Source: Coemansia sp. RSA 922
Lineage: Eukaryota; Kickxellomycota; Kickxellomycetes; Kickxellales; Kickxellaceae
Length of the DNA: 25,981 bases
Assembly (NCBI GenBank): GCA_027577415.1
Contig: JANBQS010000215.1
Span: 1 to 25,981, forward strand
Direction of reading: 5' to 3'
Of this stretch, positions 1-9,055 are shown piece after piece. Each line of letters begins with the position of its first letter. Positions within the stretch are counted from its first letter, which is position 1. Below the pieces are notes generated by a model, which saw nothing but the letters and a program-made list of their open reading frames with translations, was not told the origin of the DNA and did not search any database. A program made the position numbers and the translations under genes.

Positions 1-2295
1 CAGCAGGTAGTGTCTCCTAGGCAGCGGTCGATGACACAGCAGGCTCAGGGATTGTCGCCGATGACTCGTGTGTACTCCGAGCAACAGCAGGCGCATTCGC
101 GTAGTATTGATCTGCCACGCGGCATGGGGCAACAGGCGTCGGAGGATAGTGGCGGATCGCAGGATCATAATAGTGCCTCTTCACGACTGAGGAGAGGCAA
201 TACTACGGCTGCGCATAGATCGCCTGCTCTCAGTCTATCCAGTGTACACTCCTCGTATGCCGGGCCCATGTCGTATGAAGCTCCTACATCCACTGCTGGA
301 GTCCCGCTGGAATCGACTCTGCTGACTGCGCGGAGCGCTGATGCGGTCTACGGTACGGCGGGCGCTCCCTTGTCTCGCCCGGCTTTTGCCTTGTACCCGC
401 AGCAACAGCAGCAGCAGCGCGATCGGTCGATGACGTTGCCTAGTAACGGGGGCTCGGCGACTCCTGCTCTTCCGCCTCGCAAATCTTCGATCGCCGTATC
501 ACAGCCAGTATCTCCGCAGACGCCGGGGAAAATCAATTTGGATATCTCAGGGTCCCCGCTGTTCAAACCCGCTGTGGCTGCCCGAGAGCAGACGACTGTG
601 GAAGGACATAGCCCTGGCGAGAGGATTCATAAACAGGCAGTACGCAACATCTCTATTGCTGATATGACGGGTGAAGTCGCCGCAGAGAAGCTGATGTTGC
701 CGCCGCCAGCTGTGGATCGTCAAGGCGGCCAGGACGATTGTATGGCTAATACGCCACTGTCGCGTATCTTGCTGGCTGGCGGCGGGTTGACTGATTCGCA
801 GCAAATCGGCGCTGGTTTAATGCCAGAGAACGATAGCGGCGTATTAGTGGATAACGGCATGCAGCCCAAGGAACTCAGCGGCGCCATATCGCCCTCTGTG
901 CAAAGCCTTACCACCAGCCAAACGTCTCTGCCCATCAGACAGCAATCTCGGCATCGCTTGGAGTCGCCGCCCAGCCCGTTTTCGTTTGACCATAGCCGGT
1001 ACTCGCTTATCAACCAGGATGGGTCTTTGAATCTCGTCAGCTACGAGTTTGACCAATTGGACGGGTACCAGAAGAGATTGTCTAATTCTGCGGCGTCCCT
1101 TAACGGCTCTGAAGGGGCTAAGGCCTCTGAGCGTCTTAGTCGTAAGCAGAACTCGGAGAGCGGGTGGTTCTGGGGGTCGCTGGCTTCCTCGGCTGATGCT
1201 CATGGTCGTAGTGTGTCGCCGTCTGCTCGCTTGTCGCGCGTGCCGTTTGGTCCTGTGGTGGCTGATGTTGCGGACTCTGGTAATCGGCACAGTAAGCTTA
1301 TGCGTAAGGGTCGTGGTAGTAGCAAGCAGGAAAACAGTTCGGGCGATCTGGGGCTGATGCCTCAGGGCCCTGGTGGGAGGGCTGGTGGGCATGAGCGTAA
1401 TCACTCGACGAGCACTACGCATAGCGTCTTGTCTACTGCTGCCTCTGTGCCGCGGAACTCTGAAAGCAGCGGCGGCGGCGGTCGCAACAGCAGTAGCGGG
1501 GCCAGTCGGCAAGCCATTCTGCAGCAGCAGTCTTACTCACATATGAGCACGCCGCTTACTTTGCTGTATCGCCAGGCCAGCGAAAACAACCCTGTGGTTG
1601 ACAACCGTCTGTTGCGTCCTACGCCAGGTGTCAATCCGTTTGACCAGGTTTACCATAGCAGTATTGCGTCCATGTCGCTTGAGCAGGCGCTGACGTTGAT
1701 TGAGGGCACTACGGCGGGCGATACGCAGGGTGCTGGAAATAATGCTGCTACGTCGTCTAGGCATCGCCGTATGCATAAGCGCTCGGCCAGCGTGTTGAAT
1801 GAGAATGAGCTGGACGAGATTATGATACAGACTGCGGAGATGTGTCATTCGATACAGTCAGCTATTAAATTGCAGAGGGCCAGTGAGTCGGGGCTTGGGC
1901 GGTGGATTAGCGGTACGCTTGGATGTGTTGCGGGCAACTCTGTTGACAACACAGTTAAAGAGGAGGAGTGCGCGTATGATACTTCTTCGAGTGTCGATGA
2001 GAGAGGCGATGCGGTGGCACCGCACTGTTTGTCTCGCGAGTTTGTCTCGGCTGATACTTCGCCAGCTGTGATGCGGGAGGAACAGTGTCATAGGCGTGTG
2101 CCTTCGTCTAGCCAGGCGTCGTCGGTGGGCTTGTGGACTGCTGGGCCGGAACCCCGCTCGGCCTCTAATAGCTTGGACCGTGTCCGCGGCCACGAGGTCC
2201 CTGACAGTGTCCCTGCCTCTCAAGACAGTATTGATATCGCCGATCCCGTTGCTGTTCCTGTTGCTGTCGTCACTCCCCGACGTGGCAGCAGTTAA
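1..2295 (+). CDS. Ser-rich, largely disordered protein, 5' end outside the window (unrecognised)
   Basis: The frame is open from the first base and ends with TAA at 2293-2295. The in-frame ATG at 31 is unlikely to be the true start, so at least 760 residues of a C-terminal part are visible. I do not recognise the family. The sequence is dominated by Ser, Gly, Pro and Gln, with a poly-Gln run (around nt 400-417) and many RxxS-like sites, as in a phosphorylated scaffold or regulatory protein. Two stretches look more ordered: a Trp/Phe segment (SGWFWGSLASS, about nt 1157-1190) and a helical C-terminal stretch (ELDEIMIQTAEMCHSIQSAI, about nt 1807-1866) preceded by a basic His/Arg/Lys patch. There are no membrane segments. 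The long open frame with strong compositional bias makes coding nearly certain. An N-terminal catalytic domain upstream of the window cannot be excluded. Confidence 0.8.
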   Translation, partial: QQVVSPRQRSMTQQAQGLSPMTRVYSEQQQAHSRSIDLPRGMGQQASEDSGGSQDHNSASSRLRRGNTTAAHRSPALSLSSVHSSYAGPMSYEAPTSTAGVPLESTLLTARSADAVYGTAGAPLSRPAFALYPQQQQQQRDRSMTLPSNGGSATPALPPRKSSIAVSQPVSPQTPGKINLDISGSPLFKPAVAAREQTTVEGHSPGERIHKQAVRNISIADMTGEVAAEKLMLPPPAVDRQGGQDDCMANTPLSRILLAGGGLTDSQQIGAGLMPENDSGVLVDNGMQPKELSGAISPSVQSLTTSQTSLPIRQQSRHRLESPPSPFSFDHSRYSLINQDGSLNLVSYEFDQLDGYQKRLSNSAASLNGSEGAKASERLSRKQNSESGWFWGSLASSADAHGRSVSPSARLSRVPFGPVVADVADSGNRHSKLMRKGRGSSKQENSSGDLGLMPQGPGGRAGGHERNHSTSTTHSVLSTAASVPRNSESSGGGGRNSSSGASRQAILQQQSYSHMSTPLTLLYRQASENNPVVDNRLLRPTPGVNPFDQVYHSSIASMSLEQALTLIEGTTAGDTQGAGNNAATSSRHRRMHKRSASVLNENELDEIMIQTAEMCHSIQSAIKLQRASESGLGRWISGTLGCVAGNSVDNTVKEEECAYDTSSSVDERGDAVAPHCLSREFVSADTSPAVMREEQCHRRVPSSSQASSVGLWTAGPEPRSASNSLDRVRGHEVPDSVPASQDSIDIADPVAVPVAVVTPRRGSS

Positions 2296-2409
2296 GTCAC
2301 TGATTGATTGATCAGTTTCAAAAGAGCTTTCAACTGTCTGTCTGTGTGAATTAGAAACATTTTCTTTCGTAGTATTTTCGAAATTCAACTTTTTTTTATT
2401 ATTTTTCAA

Positions 2410-2934
2410 ATGGCGCCATCCGCAGAAAGTGGCAGGCCTATTGGCATCTTGTTTGTTTGCTTGGGCAATATTTGTCGGTCGCCTATGGCCGAAGCCGTGT
2501 TTTCACATATCGTAGCAGCGCGAGGACTCGCCTCTAAATTCCATATCGATAGTGCTGGTACGGCCAGATACCATGTAGGCGAGCGGCCTGATGGACGAAC
2601 CATTGACACTTGTAATAAGCACGGTGTGGCTGTGGACCATTTTGGACAGCTACTTGTGTCGAGGCATTTTGCCGAGTTTGACTATATCTTGTGTATGGAT
2701 GAAGATAATCTGAGGGATTGCAAGCACGTTAAACCCAAGGGCCAGAGTAGAGCTAAGCATGGGATGTTTGGTGAGTATAGCGAGGATAAGGGCGATAGGG
2801 TGGTTACTGATCCGTATTATGGCGGTTTGAAGGATTTCGAACTCATGTATGAGAGAATCGTTAGGTGCTCGGAGGGCTTGCTCAAACAGCTGCTTCAGGT
2901 TGAGAAGACTCGGCTCGAGGGGACTGGCAAATGA
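2410..2934 (+). CDS. LTP1: Low-molecular-weight protein tyrosine phosphatase
   Basis: 174 residues, a little over the usual ~155-160 for the family. It hydrolyses phosphotyrosine (and small aryl phosphates) through a cysteinyl-phosphate intermediate, in the cytosol. The P-loop CLGNICRS is at residues 17-24, with nucleophile Cys17 and phosphate-binding Arg23. The general-acid loop DPYYGG starts at Asp134, with the paired tyrosines found in eukaryotic members. IDSAGTARYHVGERPDGRT around residues 46-64 is also typical. The start is the first ATG after a T-rich leader, 114 bp after the previous gene on the same strand. Fungal relatives are S. cerevisiae Ltp1 and S. pombe Stp1. All catalytic residues are present and nothing looks broken. 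Confidence 0.96.
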   Translation: MAPSAESGRPIGILFVCLGNICRSPMAEAVFSHIVAARGLASKFHIDSAGTARYHVGERPDGRTIDTCNKHGVAVDHFGQLLVSRHFAEFDYILCMDEDNLRDCKHVKPKGQSRAKHGMFGEYSEDKGDRVVTDPYYGGLKDFELMYERIVRCSEGLLKQLLQVEKTRLEGTGK

Positions 2935-3063
2935 GCTGAGCTGAAGGCTGGGAGTGTTTGTTTAGCTTCAAGTATCGTATATGCGTTTTTGCTACTAATA
3001 TATGATCACATACTTGTTGTTTGTATCTTGTCTCTATCTTTTTTAATGTGACTTTTGTCAAAG

Positions 3064-3279
3064 ATGGAATCGCTACCTCTCTTTCAATCCTTGCCTGAGC
3101 ACGCCATCAACATGGTCGTCGGATATCTTATCGGCAATGCCGATTTCGCTTTGGGTCGTTTTTTGTATATCCATCTCCTTCAAGTAGTCAATATTGATGG
3201 TATCGATTGCACTACTCAGGAATTGGATAATGCGTTTATATTTGCTCATCTGGCCAGACAACTGGTGCCAAACGCTTAA
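3064..3279 (+). pseudogene. 71-codon F-box-like leader fragment, probably a truncated copy of a larger family
   Basis: ATG at 3064 to TAA at 3277-3279. The start MESLPLFQSLPEHAINMVVG resembles the opening of F-box-like proteins (short leader, then LP.H....VV.Y) that in my recollection form large expanded families in Kickxellomycotina. Such proteins are normally several hundred residues long, so this looks like a 5' fragment that stops early. It lies directly upstream of the truncated OGG1, where the OGG1 N-terminal exon would be expected. It could also be a genuine small protein. The family assignment rests on the leader pattern only. Confidence 0.4.
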
Positions 3280-3431
3280 TTAGTGACTCTGGATATAGGC
3301 ATGTTGTGAGTCATGACTCTCACGGCTGAGCTTCTCATCCTTCAGCATCAAGATCTCTATCTCCACGATGATACTCATCACCCATCATAAAAGCACAAGT
3401 GCATTGGCTCCACAGGCCAAGCCGCCACAAC

Positions 3432-3439
3432 TATAAAAG
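3432..3439 (+). promoter_or_regulatory. TATA-like box TATAAAAG upstream of the OGG1 remnant
   Basis: The octamer TATAAAAG lies about 110 bp before the first OGG1-homologous codons. If used, the transcript would carry the damaged OGG1 frame. Motif match only. Confidence 0.3.
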
Positions 3440-3542
3440 CTAACATTTCTCCTTCTAGCTTTCATATGTGTTTTCCTTACAAATCAACCTATCTTTTCAA
3501 TCTTATATATAATTTAGTGAACACTTTATTCACTCTACACTC

Positions 3543-4521
3543 GTAACAGGCCAACTACCTACTGCCAGCGAATCCGACGATGAGCTAAGGCTGCTTTTAT
3601 GCGATTACTTCCATCTCCATATCTGGTTACAAGCGCTCTGCGAGCAATGGATCAAAGTAGACCCAGAGTTCAAAAAACTAGCACAGACACAGATCGGAGT
3701 ACGGATTCTGAGACAACCGATAGTGGAGAACCTGTTTACGTTTATCGCGTCATCCAACAACAACATCAAGAGGATTACAATGCTAGTAGATAAGGTATGT
3801 GGAAAGTACGGTCAAAAAAATCGAGACAGAGAAGGGCATGTTCTTTACTTTTCCTAGCGTTCAAATGATTGCGCAGGACTCGGTGGTCGAGCAGACGATG
3901 AAAGAGCTGGGGTTTGGGTATCAGGCCAGATATTACGCCAAAACCGTTGAACGCTTGGTGCAATTGGATGACACGTATCTAGAGAATCTCCGCCATGCAT
4001 CGGTAGATGTTGCTAGGGCTGAGTTGATGAAGCTATCGGGCGTTGGGCCCAAAGTCGCGGATTGCGTTTTGCTAATGTCGTTGGATAAGGTGGATGCAGT
4101 GCCTGTGGATACGCATATATGGCAGGTTGCGCAAAAGCAGTATGTTGGCAGATTGACGGGCTCCGAGAGCGAGTTGGTGAGTATGCTGTTGCCGTCAGAT
4201 AAACAAGAGCAGATTCAGGAGCTTGCACAGAAGCTCAGTGCATTCAAGTCTCCATCGACAAAGGCGTATGAATTAGCACAAGCGCTTATTGCTACTCTGT
4301 TTAGCCCTTATGCTGGCTGGGCTCAAGGCCTGCTGTTCTCCAATGATCTAGTGGACAGCCTAGATCCCGCTGCGGCTAAACCAACAACAAAGTCTAAGCC
4401 AATATCGAAACCAAAGCCGACGCCAGCCAAACGCAAGGCAGAGAAGCCACAAACAATTCCAAAGCAGGAGCACGAAACCGCGGCTGAGCCAACAGCAAAG
4501 CAAACCGGATTGCGCCCATGA
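3543..4521 (+). pseudogene. OGG1: 8-oxoguanine DNA glycosylase (OGG1), N-terminally truncated and frameshifted
   Basis: OGG1 removes 8-oxoG opposite C in base-excision repair. Homology begins near 3570 (ESDDELRLLLCDYFHL), covers the helical core (GVRILRQ; SSNNNIKRI with the Asn/Arg that contact the estranged base), then the HhH-GPD motif LSGVGPKVADC with the catalytic Lys, and VPVDTHIW with the catalytic Asp. SPYAGWAQGLLF, which carries the 8-oxoG-binding Gln and Phe, is also present. A Lys/Pro-rich tail follows and may be nuclear-targeting. Two defects are visible. The first part (frame ending GKYGQK) and the rest (KIETEKGMFF) are in different frames, joined by a run of seven A at 3814-3820; one A fewer restores a single frame. 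The N-terminal domain, with its GQ.FRW segment, is absent, and the frame opens only after a TAA at 3510-3512 with no ATG before 3780. An upstream exon is possible but I see none. A sequencing error could explain the A-run but not the missing domain. Confidence 0.85.
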
Positions 4522-5584
4522 CCATCAAGCTCGGTATTCACAAAATCAGGTCTATAGTTGTTCATGCACCTCTGTCAGTTCCCCCGTCAGATTCTCGCCG
4601 CACATGCCCACATAGATTAGTAGAGTCTGGCCATGGTACTTCTCAGCACCATTTATCGTCACTTGGTTCTTTCAATTATTTTGAGTAACGTCAAAGTTTA
4701 TAAATATAGACGTCCGTTTCTTGACAGGATGGCCGCACCTTTTCCTTGAAAGAAACTTTCACAGAAAACAAAAATTGAGCACTTTCTTGCTAGGTGTTCG
4801 TGTTTTTCCTTCCTGCACTCAAACTAATGAGATGGTCAGCCCACCAAATGTACTCTGCATCGGATTGTTTACACACTAATACTTTCTCTATAGTCATTGT
4901 AAAGGAGAGCATGCTGGATATGCAATCGCAACATTCATCACATGGAGTGACAGTTGTAAGGTACATAGCAAACGCTTTCAGAACACTGGGCCACACAGAA
5001 TATTCTTGAGCTACATGAGTACCACTACATGAGTTATAATATCCATACTGACATATGCAACAAATCTTATGTACATGTGTTGCTAAAACATTAATTGCTA
5101 TCAATTTTCTCGTACTAGTCAAAATGAATTTTAACAAAGGCTATAATAAAAAGGAGTATATTGACAGGTCACAACAACATGCACTTGAGGTATTTACCGA
5201 CCAAATAGCTTCACATATAAACTACTGGCAAAGATCAAACACGAATTATAAAAACACATGGTTGTTGCTAAGCGTGAACATGTATGATTTCACTTCGAAC
5301 AGACACAACCCCTGGCTCCAATTACGCCGGACTGAAAAGAGGTTCTCGAAACATATCTAGTTGTAATAAAGAATATAGTATAGTATAGTACTTTGTCGAT
5401 AAAGAATAGATAAAACAGGGAGGCAACTCCTCTCCTTTTATATGTAAAACATGGTACCATGTCGTTTCGATTTGACCCAGTTCTGCTCCGTTGAGACGCC
5501 AATATATGCACTCCAGATGCCATTTGCTCATACCTGCTAGTTCCCACAATGGTCATGTGATCATGTGTTTTTGTCACTACACAT
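4522..5584. other. Gene-poor stretch, possible F-box-family relic at 4794-5009
   Basis: About 1.06 kb, AT-rich, with no convincing gene. The plus frame 4794-5009 lacks an ATG start. It contains LPALKLMRWSAHQM, which recalls the repeat body of the F-box-like family suggested at 3064, so it may be a decayed piece of one. Other open frames here lack proper starts and any protein-like pattern. Confidence 0.4.
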
Positions 5585-5932
5585 CTACAGTGCCTCTGGA
5601 ATGTTTTCAATAATTCTCATTGGCATCGGAATCGCAGTTCCTTCCGTAGTGTAAGCTATCTGAATCACTGGATCGCAACTGGTAATGATGTAGTTGCCAT
5701 CACCCCCCTTTAAGTTATCAATAAAATTCTTGTTGGAGTCATTCCTAACCACCAAGACTACAATATCATCATCCAGGCATCCTTTCGCAAACATCTCTGT
5801 GATAGGATTTCCATATGTGTCATTGAAAGCATATGAAATGATGTAGTCCTTTCCAGGGTATTTCGTGTTAACAAAATCACGAATAGCATCCAAAGAAGCG
5901 AAATTGTCTTTCCTAATAATGGTAGCAGGCAT
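5585..5932 (-). CDS. Small alpha/beta protein, array member A (unrecognised)
   Basis: 115 residues, ATG at 5932, TAG at 5585-5587, no signal peptide or membrane segment. The hydrophobic pattern suggests strand (TIIRK), helix (SLDAIRDFV), strand (DYIISYAF), helix (ITEMFAKGC), strand (DDIVVLVVRND), helix (NKNFIDNL), strand (YIITSCD). That order, and the placement of its blocks, parallels the two other intact small proteins on this strand (7403-7870 and 9056-9433). I infer a diverged family, possibly with a thioredoxin-like fold, but there is no CxxC. The function is unknown. A TATA box lies about 112 bp upstream. Coding is supported by a clean ATG-to-stop frame in an AT-rich background and by the shared architecture. 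Confidence 0.65.
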   Translation of the reverse strand: MPATIIRKDNFASLDAIRDFVNTKYPGKDYIISYAFNDTYGNPITEMFAKGCLDDDIVVLVVRNDSNKNFIDNLKGGDGNYIITSCDPVIQIAYTTEGTAIPMPMRIIENIPEAL

Positions 5933-6618
5933 AGTAAGGCGTAGAACTTATCAAACTTGTAGGCGTTGGCTGTTTAAGAAAATAATGTGAGAGATGAGAA
6001 AAGTGGTGAGGAGCAAGTATCTACACTTGTCCTGGCAGGGGCCTTTTTATATTCCATCCACTGCAGGGAAGGTGCTTTTCGAGTGCAGAAAATGGCCAAC
6101 AATTGTTTCCATTCCTCCTCATTTTTTGTCTTTGAAAGAAAGAAAAAAAAGGAGACCAAAAAAAAAATGGTATCCTTCGAGGAAAAGAACGTGGTGCTTT
6201 TGAATGGAGATTGAACAGGCAAAATCCTGCCCCAATTGTTTCTTTGCAAAAAAGCTTTCGCACTCAAAGGTCCTTTGGCAGCATTAGTGGAGGAGGTAAA
6301 AGGTGAAAGTCCATGCCAACTTTCAAACAACAATGGTTTCCTTTGAAGAAAGGCAATCATGCATCTGCCAGTAGCACCCAGTTTTTGTTTTCTTACTGCT
6401 CATTGGTGCTTAGCTGTAGTTGGGCAACTTTTTGTTCTTTTTTGCTGTACTTTAAACACTACATTTATTTATAGCACTGCTCTCCAATCAACAGAAGACT
6501 GGCTTGCAGCACCTCTCTCCTCCTGTGGATGCATGACTGGAGGGAAAACAGCCCAGAGGGGTTCACCCATTTTCCCTCCCCACCTCCAAATGAGCAGGGT
6601 CTTCTCTCCTCCAATTTT
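5933..6618. other. Upstream region of gene A, purine tracts
   Basis: 686 bp without a gene. It holds the TATA box of gene A, A/G-rich tracts (6130-6170), and CTTTGAA motifs at 6130 and 6341 that recur upstream of the other small genes. Plus-strand frames here overlap these tracts and look like chance. Confidence 0.5.
6044..6051 (-). promoter_or_regulatory. TATA box for small gene A
   Basis: On the minus strand this reads TATAAAAA within GGAATATAAAAAGGCC, about 112 bp before the ATG at 5932. Gene B at 9433 has a TATA box at nearly the same distance. Confidence 0.5.
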
Positions 6619-7037
6619 TTATTCCTCTTTTTTCGTAATATAGCCTGGAGGTTTCATACCTTGTCTAGTAAACATAATGCCCGCAAACAATCCAAACACC
6701 AATGTACTCACAGTATACTGAATTTGAGTACTCTAAGCACATACTCCTTCTTCAACCGTCTTACATACTGGCATGCCAAATACATAACCACAGTCTCCAC
6801 AAAATGCACGCCAACCAACACATAAAACACCAGCTGGAACACTCTCTGCGGAAGCAACCAGTAAATCAGCTCAACCAGGCCACTGGGAAACCCAAGTGCC
6901 AAAACCAATAGCGCAAGAAGTCCACCCAGCACTGATACCATGATAGGTGGTGGTGGCAAATGGAACTCGATGGGTGTTGGAAGCATATCGCCTGACTGCT
7001 GGAGGACAGTTGACATGGCGTAAGGCGTGAAGTGCAT
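6619..7037 (-). pseudogene. Small three-segment membrane protein, TMEM254/DUF4499-like, with a 1-nt frameshift
   Basis: Start ATG at 7037 (MHFTPYAMSTVLQQ); an alternative Met lies eight codons on. Segment 1 is IMVSVLGGLLALLVLALGF. Segment 2 is FQLVFYVLVGVHFVETVVMY, containing the VHxxE pattern I associate with DUF4499 (TMEM254) proteins. Basic KK/RR residues follow. The first frame stops at 6708 (TGA) just after LRVLKFSIL. The family expects another hydrophobic turn there, and the next frame provides it without a gap: STLVFGLFAGIMFTRQGM and so on, to TAA at 6619-6621. Adding one base near 6708-6712 joins the two smoothly. This could be a sequencing error, a recent mutation or a short undetected splice. 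The family assignment is moderate; that it is a small membrane protein is clear. Confidence 0.6.
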
Positions 7038-7402
7038 ATGCAAGCGTTTTCGGCTATGTCCTATACTTGGTACAGACTAGTAATCGTTGTCTTAGTCATT
7101 GCAAGTAAAGTTGTAGTTTTTAGTACAAGTAAATTTTCTTGTGGAGAATGCCAAAGCTCACCAGTCATTACGTCTTGTATTTAAAATAAATAAAAGCTAT
7201 AAAACAAAGGCAATTAAAAGAACTACTCTATGGTTGTTGGGCGTGGACCTTTAAATAGGGACAGCGGTTCATGAGAACAGTAACAAACTCGGTTACTGAT
7301 GATAATAGGAATGTTGGTCATGATGGTAGTGATCAAGTCGCAAAAAATAAATGTGGGATATTGCCATCAGCCGTCAAAACCCAACAGTCATCTGCTAAAT
7401 TG
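7038..7402. other. Intergenic, nothing recognised
   Basis: 365 bp of AT-rich sequence between the membrane-protein gene and small gene C, both on the minus strand. It should contain the promoter of the former and the 3' UTR of the latter. I see no ORF or clear motif. Confidence 0.5.
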
Positions 7403-7870
7403 TTATACCTCCCATTCTAGAATATATGGCAAGTTTGTAGATAACTGATTGAAATGGTCCGAGGTAATATGCAATACTCCACCAGATATAGCTGACGCTA
7501 AAATATTGTGAATATATACAAGTCTATTGCGAATGACATAGAAGATAGTATCAGGGTCTTCGTAGTAACTTCTACAGACAATATTTACAATTTGGTTGCT
7601 ATTACCACTCGAACCTTCATCATTGTGGCAAATATGACTCACAATATACCTGCCATTAACTAGAGTATCAATATCCTCCGAGCCTGTATAAAGTGCAAAA
7701 AAACATCCACCCTGGAGAAAGGATATCCTCGGCAGAATTCCAGGCAGTCCAACTAAAGAAATTTCATCAGTACTTTCATGGACGACAAATAGTACGACCA
7801 TCCTGGAGTTGAATGTGTCTACACGGGTTTTTATAAGTTCAAAATCGTTGGATACGAATACGTGGGCCAT
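7403..7870 (-). CDS. Small alpha/beta protein, array member C (unrecognised)
   Basis: 155 residues, ATG at 7870, TAA at 7403-7405. It is a clear paralogue of the decayed copy at 10854-11288. Shared blocks are VVH.ST (residue 29 on), ALYTGSEDID (59-68), YIVSHICH (75-82) and Y.EDP.TIF.V..NRL (103-117). The order is strand (MVVLFVVH), helix, strand (CFFALYTG), helix, strand (YIVSHI), then strand (IVNIVCR) and a helical C-terminal third. There is no signal peptide, membrane segment or CxxC. The loop-helix LVGLPGILPRI followed by a strand and EDIDTL looks like the middle of a thioredoxin fold; this is inference only. The 5' flank (7891-8146) is also shared with the 10854 copy, so the gene and its promoter were duplicated together. 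Confidence 0.75.
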   Translation of the reverse strand: MAHVFVSNDFELIKTRVDTFNSRMVVLFVVHESTDEISLVGLPGILPRISFLQGGCFFALYTGSEDIDTLVNGRYIVSHICHNDEGSSGNSNQIVNIVCRSYYEDPDTIFYVIRNRLVYIHNILASAISGGVLHITSDHFNQLSTNLPYILEWEV

Positions 7871-7890
7871 TCTTAGTTACTCCGATTTAC

Positions 7891-8146
7891 GTTGGTTCTT
7901 ATACAGGAATAACGAGGAAAATAGGAAATATAAGAATTAGTTAGAGCAAGGTAATGAGAAATGCAAAAGAGAAATAACAGCCACCCCTCCAGACACATGA
8001 AAGAAATATTTCAAAGGAAGTACTAAAGGCGGTCTAAGCGAGCTCAAAAGGGGGGAAATATTTGTCTCAAAGGTAGGTCTTTTCGCTTTTAATGGAGCGC
8101 AAAGCAAGAATAAAAAAGCCACCCTTTCTTGGCGTTTAGTTGTGGT
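7891..8146 (-). repeat. Duplicated 5' flank of gene C (pairs with 11371-11602)
   Basis: Starting at TTGGTTCTT and ending near CTTTCTTGGCGTTTAG, this stretch aligns by eye with 11371-11602. Shared landmarks are AATAGGAAATATAAGAAT / AAAATAAGAATAAAT, GAGAAATGCAA / GAGAAATGGCAA, CCAGACA, TTTCAAAGGA and CCACC(C)TTTCTTG. Divergence is considerable. It represents the promoter side of the duplicated gene unit. Confidence 0.6.
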
Positions 8147-9055
8147 CCCACCTGCAAGGGCTTTGGTCGGAGCTTTCTTGATTTCCAGTAATGTCTATTT
8201 ATTGTTGCATTAGGATGCCTCTCGAGTTTCTCTAACATGTTAATAAATCAGCATCAGTCCTGTTGGATAGTATTTATTTTATCGGCCTGTTCCATCTGTT
8301 TACAGGACGCCATTCAGCGGATTAGCTGATTGGGATTAGGAGTGATGCTAGACGATGTAGCGTTTATAAGTGTGCACGACAGCACACAAGATGTTGAATT
8401 GATTCTCTAGTTAGCTTAACTCTGGTTTTATTTTGACTCTTTATTATAAACATCCTATTTACTATCTAATAGTGTGGGTATACGATATATAACTAGGCAA
8501 TTACCTTATTAAGGGAAGGAGGGAAAATGTAGCATGGTCTTTGACATATAGATCTACTCAGAGTATTAACTTTAATGTAATTAGCTAATTGTGTTGATAT
8601 TTTTTAAGCCATAAATTCATGCATAAAAAAATATTTGATAGAATATCTAATCGCTAATGAGCAGTGGGTGCCCACCCACCAACTGTGCAAGCGGCCAGAG
8701 CTATGGTCTGGTTTAGCCAGGAGTAAGGAAAGAGAGTCGGCGCCTTGTTATATTTAAAATTTTTTAAAAATAAAAACTAAATGGATTTTCTGGCCTGAAA
8801 GTGCATAACCCACTGGTCATTAGCGTCTAGCTAACCTGTCAAATAACATCCTTGAGGAGTACTATAGGGACCTTGTCGACAGGAGGTTGGAGCAGTGCCA
8901 AAAGGTCATTGATTCTGGTGGACAGTACGTTTAAAACGAGCTTCTACTTTAGGAATAAATCTATTGAACCAGATTTGTAATTCTACCTGTAGCTAACTAA
9001 AGAAAGCTATACATCCACATATATGGCTGGCTCTGAAGGCAATGAACAACCCACC
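8147..9055. other. AT-rich intergenic stretch with one short coding-like frame
   Basis: About 0.9 kb with no gene. A plus-strand frame at 8824-8934, between TAG and TAA, has a protein-like run (EEYYRDLVDRRLEQCQKVID). It is only about 36 codons long and has no ATG, so it is at best a relic. The rest is AT-rich with no visible structure. Confidence 0.4.

Noticed and set aside
844..1512. 222-codon minus-strand frame opposite the Ser-rich gene
   Set aside because: Arg/Thr-rich shadow frame caused by the biased codon use of the plus-strand gene; no start context and no protein pattern.
3796..3832. GTATGT...AG as a short intron explaining the OGG1 frame change
   Set aside because: It would remove the conserved VCGKYG segment and be about 35 nt long; a 1-nt change in the A7 run explains the data better.
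5290..5610. 106-codon minus-strand frame
   Set aside because: No homology pattern, overlaps the end of gene A, and composition fits chance in AT-rich DNA.
6952..6960. GGTGGCAAA, identical to the yeast proteasome element PACE
   Set aside because: Lies inside the coding region of the small membrane protein, in its poly-Pro codons; no proteasome gene is nearby on the expected side, so chance is likely.
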